Positions 5,836 through 11,551 of a stretch of DNA of 11,551 nucleotides are shown piece by piece (positions within the stretch are counted from its first letter, which is position 1; the number at the start of each line of letters is the position of its first letter). The stretch is from JAYPHU01 sp038127535. GTDB lineage: Bacteria > Pseudomonadota > Alphaproteobacteria > Rhodospirillales > UBA2165. The position numbers were made by a program, and so were the translations under genes. The notes beneath the pieces are model-generated. The model saw only the letters and a program-made list of their open reading frames with translations, had not been told where the DNA came from and ran no database searches. The DNA lies in NCBI GenBank assembly GCA_038127535.1, contig JAYPHU010000055.1:1-11551 (forward strand). Reading direction: 5' to 3'.

Positions 5836-8147
5836 TTCAACGGTCCAAAATCAGGCGGTGGGATTCGGCGTTTTGTCGCCGCTTCGTAGGTTGAGGCAAT
5901 CCTAACCAGACTATCCTCCGTCCCTGGTTCCGAGCGGAACACCAACGAGAACGGCAAACCCGGCGCCGCTAATTCAGTTGGGGTCGTTGACGGTGCAGAG
6001 ACGTACTTGGTCTTGTCGTCGTTCAGCTTAAAAACCGGATCGTATGCGACACTCACATAGCCCGCCGGCACCAGAATCTCCGTCAGGCCGGCGTTTGGGC
6101 CGTAGAGACTCTCCGGTCGCAGGTTGTGAAGGATGTCGTATTGGTGCGGTCCGCCGATCAAACCCGGCGGCCAGGGCGTGTGCAGGCGGACGAAGGCGTC
6201 CAGCTTGTTCTCAATCAGCACCATCATATCGACGCGCCGTAGTAGTTCCCGCAGCATGATCCGCTCGTTCACCCCCTGACGGCCGTCCAGCGGATTTCTG
6301 GGGTCATCGGTTTCCTCCCAGTTCTTGAAGGCGGCGCGCTGATCGTCTCCCCAGAACTTGGACCGGGCGTTGAGGTGTTCCCAATTGTCCAATGCTTCGT
6401 GGAAGCCGGCGGCTTTCCAATCCTCCGCCCGGCGCATCAGGTATTGGCTTATATGAAAGCGGAAGGTCTTGGCCAATTCCTGTTGTTGAATGGTGGCGAT
6501 ATCCAGATTGGCCGGGCCGCAGATTTTGCCTTCGGCCAGGGCGACGCAATAGTCGATCGGGTCCACATCGCCGTCGCCGAAGGTCTTGCCCGGCAGGAAT
6601 TCGGTCGGCTTGATCGCGGCGGCGAATTCCTTGAACAGGGGTGTACCGTCCGGGCCGAGCCGGAACAAAATGTCGGGCATGAACACGGGGAGCAGCGCAT
6701 GAAGCGCCCGGCGGAAATCCGGGCTCATTTGTTCCAGACCCGGATCGGGTGTCCACAAGGGATCGCCGGACTCAACCAGTGTTGCTCCCAACTGATCGCC
6801 GAGAACGGTTTTAATTTCCATGACCGCTGCATCAACAATCGGTTTTTCGGTCAGCGAATCTGTCGGGTAAACCATGGACTCCCGCACTACGCCAAGCCGG
6901 ATGGCGTTGAGCGCGCTGTTCCCGAGATCGCCAGCCACATGGTCCGCATAAGGCGTGTCGAGAACCGCGGATCGGGGTACGGTCGTATAGGGATCGCGCG
7001 GGTCGTAATAGCCGTTCACCGGGTCTTTTAGGGCGTCCAGGATTTTGGCGCAGTCGGCGAGACTCCGGCCGTGAATGCCGGACCGGTCGCAATAGATATC
7101 CGCACCGATGGCGCCGCCGTCGAAGCCCAACATGGCCTTGTGGGGTAGGATCAGGCAGACCGCATTGTGGTTAGAGGGCCCCCGGCAGGACGCGCGGGTT
7201 TCTTCACCCAGGCTGGCCATCACCAGGTTGGTGCTGACCGACAAAGCCGAGCCGGAGCTGGAGCCTAAGGAGGCGGATCGCGTCGTGTCGTAGGGGTTGG
7301 ACGGGTTGCCGCCCCAGGTGGCTCGCTGGTAACCGAGGGTGGAGGGCAGTACTTGGTCCGGCGTGTTGCGGCCGCCGGGATTACCGGCGCGTCCGTTGTA
7401 TTCGGTGTTTACCGCTTTGGCGTAGATGATAGCGCCCTTGTTGCGGAGTTGCTCGATCAGGACGTGGTCGCGCGCGGGAAAGTCGATGTCATAGGCCGCG
7501 TCGCCGCCGCCGGTGGAGCGCATATCCCTCGTGTCGAACGGGTCCTTGAAGGAAAACACCACACCGTACATGGGCAGAGCGTCCAGGTCCGGATTGGTCC
7601 CGTACGTGGCATCCAGTTCGCGCGCTCTTTCCAGCGCGTCCGGAAACTGCCGGAACATCTCGCACACCGGTGGTGCGCCGTCGGGCAAAGGGCCGTCATC
7701 GGGATGCCGGTCATAGTCGCCCCAGCAGGTGACCGAGCGTTCACCACGAATGTTCAATGTCGCCAGAGCATTGACCTGACCGGCGTTGGGGATGCCGGCG
7801 ATCATACCGAACTGCTGGGACACATCGGGTTTTGAGGCGGTGGCCTCCATCCGGCCAAACTCCAAGGGCGGGCCTCTGTACTCATCGAGATTCGGCAGAA
7901 CCTCGCCGGCCGGGATTGTTTCGGTAGGAAACTTGATCGGTGCGCCGGCGCGGACAACGCCGGGCGCCTCGGCGACGGGTTTGCCGTCTTCGGTGACCAG
8001 CATGCTGGAAACGCCGTTATACGTTTGGGCGCGGGCGATGTATTCTTCGACGACCTGGGTAACCGTGGTTGCCCCGGCTTTGATGGCGTCGTGCAAGTCG
8101 CCGATGGAAGCTTCAAACAGATCAAACGATTTATCAGATTTACTCAC
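5832..8147 (-). CDS. Large amidase-signature family hydrolase (771 residues)
   Basis: Starts at GTG 8147 with GGAG seven bases upstream; the in-between ATG is in another frame and stops at once. The Ser-cisSer-Lys site is recognisable: Lys201 in VVFSFKDPFDTRDMRSTGG, cis-Ser296 in LGSSSGSA, and nucleophile Ser320 in ETRASCRGP, exactly 24 residues on as in known family members. The usual TGGSIRxPA box is changed to ETRASCRGP, and the Lys-to-Ser distance is about 16 residues longer than usual (insert around 255-280). Typical amidases have 450-550 residues. Here about 100 extra N-terminal residues precede the core and the C-terminal half (about 440-771) contains long non-signature sequence, ending in a normal-looking GLPFSLVFRS segment. 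It should hydrolyse a C-N amide bond in the cytoplasm. It is not GatA, lacking partner genes. It is divergent from the SDR gene over 80 bp. Confidence 0.87.
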   Translation of the reverse strand: MSKSDKSFDLFEASIGDLHDAIKAGATTVTQVVEEYIARAQTYNGVSSMLVTEDGKPVAEAPGVVRAGAPIKFPTETIPAGEVLPNLDEYRGPPLEFGRMEATASKPDVSQQFGMIAGIPNAGQVNALATLNIRGERSVTCWGDYDRHPDDGPLPDGAPPVCEMFRQFPDALERARELDATYGTNPDLDALPMYGVVFSFKDPFDTRDMRSTGGGDAAYDIDFPARDHVLIEQLRNKGAIIYAKAVNTEYNGRAGNPGGRNTPDQVLPSTLGYQRATWGGNPSNPYDTTRSASLGSSSGSALSVSTNLVMASLGEETRASCRGPSNHNAVCLILPHKAMLGFDGGAIGADIYCDRSGIHGRSLADCAKILDALKDPVNGYYDPRDPYTTVPRSAVLDTPYADHVAGDLGNSALNAIRLGVVRESMVYPTDSLTEKPIVDAAVMEIKTVLGDQLGATLVESGDPLWTPDPGLEQMSPDFRRALHALLPVFMPDILFRLGPDGTPLFKEFAAAIKPTEFLPGKTFGDGDVDPIDYCVALAEGKICGPANLDIATIQQQELAKTFRFHISQYLMRRAEDWKAAGFHEALDNWEHLNARSKFWGDDQRAAFKNWEETDDPRNPLDGRQGVNERIMLRELLRRVDMMVLIENKLDAFVRLHTPWPPGLIGGPHQYDILHNLRPESLYGPNAGLTEILVPAGYVSVAYDPVFKLNDDKTKYVSAPSTTPTELAAPGLPFSLVFRSEPGTEDSLVRIASTYEAATKRRIPPPDFGPLN

Positions 8148-8227
8148 CTGCAGGCTCCATTTTCACAAGAAGGCCAATGAGATAACTTCTTCTCCAGTGA
8201 TGCAATACCGGCGGGAGAGAGAATCGC
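8148..8227. promoter_or_regulatory. Divergent intergenic region between amidase and SDR genes
   Basis: This 80-bp gap must carry the start signals of both genes. It holds GGAG for the amidase (minus, next to 8147) and GGGAGAGAG for the SDR (plus, 8213-8221). Its middle part (ataacttcttctccag) is the most AT-rich stretch nearby. Promoters of the two genes would have to overlap or sit back to back, which suggests shared control. I cannot assign -35 or -10 boxes with confidence. Confidence 0.45.
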
Positions 8228-8977
8228 ATGGAACTAGATCATCAAGTGGCGATTGTCACAGGCGGTGGAAGTGGCCTCGGCCGGGCCATGGCCCTTCGCC
8301 TGGCGGCGGAAGGAGTGTCTGTACTGATATCCGAGGTCCGGGAAGATGTTGGCGCGAACACAGAGAGCGAGATCAATGAGGCGGGCGGTCGCGCGGCGCT
8401 GTTTACAGGGGATGTCAGCGACGAGGCTGTTGCTGAAAAGCTGATTGAGTTTTGCCTTGAGACGTTTGGCCGGCTCGACATCCTCATCAACAATGCCGGC
8501 ATCCGGATGGAGTTTCGAGAGAATGATGAGTTTGAGGACTGGCGTTGCCTTCCGCGCCGTCCCACCCACGAGGTTTCGGTTGACGACTGGGATTTGGTCC
8601 TACGGGTCAATCTTCGCGCGGCCTATCTCTGCACGCATTATGCGCTGCCGCACATGATCGAGCAGGGCAGTGGCGTGGTGATCGGTGTCTCATCTGACGC
8701 CGGCAGCAAGCCGGCCGTCGGAAAATGCGCTTACGTGGCGTCCAAATTCGGGCTGGAAGGTCTGATGAAGACCGTCGCCGAAGAAATGCGGGAGCACGGC
8801 ATCTCGGCCAACGCGATCTATCCAGGTGGCCGGGCGGACGTGGACGGGCGCGGCGGTTTGGACCCCGACGTCATGACGCCGCTGGTGATGCATCTCTGCC
8901 GGCAGAATGGGGTCGAGATTACCGGTCAATCCATCACGGCCCGCGAATGGAACCAAAGTCCTGGATCAGTTGAATAG
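8228..8977 (+). CDS. Short-chain dehydrogenase/reductase (SDR), classical type
   Basis: A 249-residue classical SDR: cofactor loop TGGGSGLG at 11-18, GDVSD at 61-65, NNAG at 88-91, Asn128 in RVNLRAAY, Ser156 in GVVIGVSSDAG, and YxxxK with Tyr169 and Lys173 (YVASK). All catalytic residues are present, so it should be an NAD(P)-dependent alcohol dehydrogenase or carbonyl reductase. The acidic E36 at the end of the second strand hints at NAD rather than NADP. Between NNAG and DDWDLVL there is a roughly 18-residue charged stretch (REND through RRPTHE) longer than usual. After the conserved YPGG the substrate loop is short, and the C-terminus lacks the common hydrophobic end. ATG 8228 follows GGGAGAGAG by about seven bases. 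Its 3' end overlaps the convergent rhodanese gene by 12 bp. Substrate unknown. Confidence 0.91.
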   Translation: MELDHQVAIVTGGGSGLGRAMALRLAAEGVSVLISEVREDVGANTESEINEAGGRAALFTGDVSDEAVAEKLIEFCLETFGRLDILINNAGIRMEFRENDEFEDWRCLPRRPTHEVSVDDWDLVLRVNLRAAYLCTHYALPHMIEQGSGVVIGVSSDAGSKPAVGKCAYVASKFGLEGLMKTVAEEMREHGISANAIYPGGRADVDGRGGLDPDVMTPLVMHLCRQNGVEITGQSITAREWNQSPGSVE

Positions 8978-10552
8978 CTTAAAGTTCGTCGTGCCGTCCC
9001 GTTCGAGCTGATTGACCAGTTCAATCTCCCAGGTGAGGTAGTCATTCATCGCCTGCTCGATACCGCTAGCCCGGTCGTACGGCCGGAGGAACATATCGTT
9101 CATCTCGTCAGCCTGCCGTCCGTCGCCGTCTTCCAGAACAAATCCCGCCGCTTGCCAGGCGTTCGTTCCGCCGTCCAGGTACCGCACGGGTTGTCCCAAA
9201 AGGGCCGAGGCTTCGGCGGCGGCGAACCGGGCCAGGATGCCATCGTCGGAGGTGGTGACCAGCTCTCCCGCAATGTCCACATTGTCCAGCGCCGTTTTGA
9301 GGCGGGAGCGGACGCCGAACCATGCGCCGGGAATGTGTCCGGCCTTAAAGTCCAGACTGCGGCCTAAATCCAAAACAGTTGCGCCGTCGGGTAACAAGGC
9401 GTTCAGATCGGCGGCGGAAATCGCGTCCGCGTCGGCTCTATTCAAGCCGGCAACCACGGGCTGGTATTTCCCGGTTTCCAACTTGCCGCTGTCCAATCCG
9501 CCTTTGAGAACGACGACATCGTTCCAGCCCATCTGGATGAGCCAGTGCGCCGTCATTGTGGCGCGCACGCCGTTATCGTCGATGAGGACGACCCGGGAGT
9601 TGCGCACCGGTGCGTACTTGTCGGTACCCTGGACCAACTGGCCGCCGGGCGCCCAGACGGAGCCCGATAAATGCCCCGCCTCAAATTCTTCCGGATTACG
9701 GATGTCAAACAGGTAAAGGGTACGTTGATCTGTTTCCTCTTGCCAGGCGGATAGGTCATCCATGGTGATGGTCCGCACGCCGTATTTTTCCGCCACGCGG
9801 CGGGCCGCCTCCGTGGCTTTGGCCGTTCCCGCCTCGGTGGAGCTCAAAACCCGCCGTTCACTGCCGTGTTCCAAGTCATAGCCGGCCAGGTTCCAGCCCA
9901 TGGTACCGTTTTTCAGCGCCATGACCTTATTTGGAATTCCCGCGTTGATCAGAGACTGCGCCCCGATAATCGAGCGGGTGCGACCGGCGCAATTGACCAC
10001 GACCAACGTATCGGGGGAGGGGGCGACATCATGTACTCGGTGCACCAACTCCGCGCCGGGCACATCCAGGCCTGTCGGAATATTCATCCGGTGGTACTCG
10101 TCATAGGGGCGGCTGTCCAAAACTACTAGGTCGTCGCCGGCATCAAGTTTGGCTTTCAATTCCTCGGCGGAAATATTGGGTGTCTGCTGCTCGTGCTCGA
10201 CGATCTCGCCGAAAGCTTTGCTGGGGACGTTGATGCCGCTAAAGACTTCATGACCGGCGTCACGCCAGCCTTGCATGCCGTTTTCCAGCACCGCAACGTC
10301 GGTGTATCCGAATTCGGCGAGGCGTTCCGCCGCCCGTTCCGACAAGCCGTCGCCGTCATCGCACAAGGCAATCGGCGCGCCTTTTCGGGGCACGAGTTGA
10401 AAAATCGACGGCTCCAATTTGCTGAGAGGCAGAGATGAGGCGTAGAGCAAATGTCCCTCGGAATAGACGCCTTCCTCCCTAACATCCAGAATGGCCAGCT
10501 CTTGACCGCTGGTGATCAGTGATTTGAGGTCTTTGGCGTGGATGGTTTTCAT
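8966..10552 (-). CDS. Four-domain rhodanese-like protein (two domains keep the Cys, two have lost it)
   Basis: A 528-residue protein with AGGAGG eight bases before ATG 10552. Four rhodanese domains are visible, each with a LDVR-like and a GH-like start: about 1-105 (ILDVREEGVYSEGHL; loop ALCDDGDGLS, Cys64), 125-230 (VLDSRPYDEYHRMNIP; loop VNCAGRTRS, Cys188), 258-365 (LFDIRNPEEFEAGHLSGS; loop VLIDDNGVRA, Asp at the Cys position) and 373-475 (VLDLGRSLDFKAGHIPGA; loop VTTSDDGILA, no Cys). A C-terminal helical tail (about 480-528, YDRASGIEQAMNDYLTWEIELVNQLERDG) follows. Domain 2 is the best candidate for activity; domain 1 has a Cys but a mostly acidic loop; domains 3 and 4 are probably structural. 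Rhodaneses carry sulfane sulfur as a persulfide between donor and acceptor. Without a signal peptide it is likely cytoplasmic. It is convergent with the SDR gene. Substrate and partner are unknown. Confidence 0.91.
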   Translation of the reverse strand: MKTIHAKDLKSLITSGQELAILDVREEGVYSEGHLLYASSLPLSKLEPSIFQLVPRKGAPIALCDDGDGLSERAAERLAEFGYTDVAVLENGMQGWRDAGHEVFSGINVPSKAFGEIVEHEQQTPNISAEELKAKLDAGDDLVVLDSRPYDEYHRMNIPTGLDVPGAELVHRVHDVAPSPDTLVVVNCAGRTRSIIGAQSLINAGIPNKVMALKNGTMGWNLAGYDLEHGSERRVLSSTEAGTAKATEAARRVAEKYGVRTITMDDLSAWQEETDQRTLYLFDIRNPEEFEAGHLSGSVWAPGGQLVQGTDKYAPVRNSRVVLIDDNGVRATMTAHWLIQMGWNDVVVLKGGLDSGKLETGKYQPVVAGLNRADADAISAADLNALLPDGATVLDLGRSLDFKAGHIPGAWFGVRSRLKTALDNVDIAGELVTTSDDGILARFAAAEASALLGQPVRYLDGGTNAWQAAGFVLEDGDGRQADEMNDMFLRPYDRASGIEQAMNDYLTWEIELVNQLERDGTTNFKLFN

Positions 10553-10718
10553 TTATGTTGCCTCCTGTGCGCGCGGGAACTTATAAAGATCACTTTTCCT
10601 AACCAATTGAATTTATTTGAAAATATTAGCCTGATACGACATCTGAGGGGGCGTTAACAGTTCTTATGAACATTATGCGCTAGACACAATGGTGTGTACG
10701 TTGTTCGGAATTATTTAT

Positions 10719-10730
10719 CAAACCGGTTTG
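10719..10730. promoter_or_regulatory. Perfect 12-bp palindrome upstream of the decayed secreted-protein gene
   Basis: The sequence caaaccggtttg is a perfect palindrome, 21 bp before ATG 10752, in a 199-bp AT-rich gap between divergent genes (rhodanese and the pseudogene). A nearby gttcttatgaac (10660-10671) has 4-base arms. The position suits an operator or a regulator half-site pair. There is no T run, so it is not a terminator. A chance palindrome cannot be excluded. Confidence 0.32.
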
Positions 10731-10751
10731 GTCGGATAACATTGGTTTCTC

Positions 10752-11323
10752 ATGAAGTTTAAAATCGCCTTCCTGCTTGCCGTTTTTTGTGTCGGGATTC
10801 TCACCGCCGTAACCGACAGCGTAGTAGCCCAGCGTTGGAAACGGGTGGAAATTTAGCCGTATGAATCGGAAATCTCCTTCAAAGGGGATACGAAGTTCCT
10901 GCGCCGGTTCTATCGCATCGAAGATGACGATAAGTAGGTCGAGCAACTCAAAATCAAATACGGCACGATCATCTACCAGCGGTCGCCGCGCGGAAAATCC
11001 TTCCGGGCCTTTGACGTAGCGGAATCCTTGGCCCGGGCTTTCTCCAGTGTGAAAGGCATTGTCGTTATAGAAATGCGTGCCGCGCCGAGCTATGTGATCA
11101 AGACGCGGGGGCTTACGGCGACTACTACGTGGTCCGCGTCAATAAGTTCGGCATCTGCGGCAATGCCAAAATATATTTTAAGCCCGGCGAGTTTTCGACC
11201 TCAGCCGCGATCAAAACTCATTCGGTCTTTGTCGGCGCCTGCTCGGAGAACCGGATCAGCACTTAAGGTAAAAGGCGTATCTACCTGATCGAACTGATGA
11301 ACAATATCCGCTTCAAGTCTTGA
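10752..11323 (+). pseudogene. Decayed gene for a small secreted protein of unrecognised family
   Basis: From ATG 10752 a good signal peptide is read (MKFKIAFLLAVFCVGILTAV, cleavage near VVA at about residue 27). The frame then meets TAG at 10854 and TAG at 10935, yet sensible protein continues on both sides (KGDTKFLRRFYRIEDDDK; VEQLKIKYGTIIYQRSPRG; FDVAESLARAFSSVKGIVVI). Near 11107-11111 a run of five G is one base short: the protein continues in another frame (AYGDYYVVRVNKFGICGNAKIYFKPGEF), then TAA at 11264 interrupts it, then GKRRIYLIELMNNIRFKS ends at TGA 11321. Each interruption is one base change away from a sense codon. Repaired length is about 190 residues. I recognise no domain; the signal peptide and two Cys suggest an exported protein. 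Three separate stops plus a shift favour a genuine pseudogene over sequencing error. Confidence 0.76.
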
Positions 11324-11354
11324 CTCAACGCGGCATCCTCCCGACCTTGTTTTC

Positions 11355-11489
11355 ATGACCGACACCAATAGCCATCCCGAAAACGAAGAGTGGTTGTCCA
11401 ACACGCTGGTTGACCTCGAAGACGAAAATCTTCTGAGCGATTACTGCCGCCATCTCAGCATCGCCGACATGTTCAAGAAAAAACCTTAA
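11355..11489 (+). CDS. Possible 44-residue acidic ORF
   Basis: ATG 11355 to TAA 11487-11489 gives 44 residues of plausible protein: MTDTNSHPENEEWL, then VDLEDENLLSDYCRHLSIADM, ending FKKKP. It is acidic with a short basic end. It begins 31 bp after the decayed gene on the same strand. No Shine-Dalgarno sequence precedes the ATG (the upstream bases are pyrimidine-rich), so it may be a non-translated remnant or a gene formerly coupled to the upstream one. I recognise no family. Confidence 0.33.
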   Translation: MTDTNSHPENEEWLSNTLVDLEDENLLSDYCRHLSIADMFKKKP

Positions 11490-11500
11490 ATCGTTAGGCT

Positions 11501-11551
11501 CTATTCCGATCCGCCCAGACTGCGTCGGTCGATGGCCACCGCTTTCACCAG
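11501..11551 (-). CDS. Possible C-terminal end of a gene entering from the right
   Basis: Reading the minus strand from the window edge, 16 codons (LVKAVAIDRRSLGGSE) lead to TAG at 11503-11501. The composition looks coding (GC-rich third positions), and this would be the convergent neighbour of the 11355 ORF. The fragment is too short to assign a family, and 17 codons can be open by chance. Confidence 0.3.
   Translation of the reverse strand: MVKAVAIDRRSLGGSE

Noticed and set aside
6375..7031. A 218-codon plus-strand ORF inside the amidase gene
   Set aside because: Antisense shadow in GC-rich sequence; the minus strand has the full amidase signature and active-site residues.
10680..10946. 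An 88-codon minus-strand ORF over the decayed secreted-protein gene
   Set aside because: It is the antisense shadow of the plus-strand pseudogene, which has a signal peptide and consistent protein-like sequence; no family or ribosome site supports the minus frame.
10752..11323. Stop-codon reassignment or selenocysteine/pyrrolysine recoding in the broken gene
   Set aside because: Both TAG and TAA occur plus a frameshift, and TAA and TAG end other genes in the window, so decay is the simpler reading.
1..11551. CRISPR array, tRNA or rRNA genes, and insertion sequences
   Set aside because: No regularly spaced direct repeats, no tRNA-like cloverleaf noticed, and no transposase or terminal inverted repeats seen.

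Overview
The window looks like a bacterial chromosome segment, most plausibly alphaproteobacterial. That is inferred from gene content and style: TspO, CIA30 and DUF4174 genes, clear Shine-Dalgarno sequences and moderately high GC on the right. Nothing here fixes a genus. By eye, the left third (about 1-3000) is more AT-rich and holds small unrelated genes and a broken phage-type gene. The part from about 3080 to 10550 is more GC-rich, tightly packed and metabolic.

Left region (1-3000). A secreted Sel1-repeat protein runs off the left edge on the minus strand. A frameshifted, truncated ParB-like gene of prophage type follows on the plus strand. Next come a CIA30-family gene and tspO as a two-gene minus-strand unit, then a secreted DUF4174 protein. 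The gap upstream of the CIA30 gene holds a perfect inverted repeat and a 10-bp direct repeat that could be operators.

Central and right region (3088-10552). Seven enzyme-like genes lie on alternating strands: a cupin (+), a VOC/glyoxalase-fold protein (-), a protein of the 4,5-dihydroxyphthalate decarboxylase / NMT1-type substrate-binding fold (+) followed 26 bp later by a thiol-dioxygenase-like cupin (+), an unusually long 771-residue amidase-signature enzyme (-), an SDR oxidoreductase (+), and a protein with four rhodanese domains (-). Two convergent pairs overlap at their stop codons (4 bp and 12 bp), and one divergent pair shares an 80-bp gap. No transporter permease, transposase or regulator gene lies among them. 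The gene set suggests breakdown of a small organic molecule with an amide bond and possibly sulfur. My working idea is amide cleavage, oxidation by the cupin and SDR enzymes, and sulfur handling by the rhodanese. The substrate is unknown and this scheme is inference.

Right edge (10553-11551). A secreted-protein gene of unknown family is decaying here, with three in-frame stops and one single-base frameshift. It is followed by a possible 44-codon ORF and the last 17 codons of what may be a minus-strand gene entering from the right.
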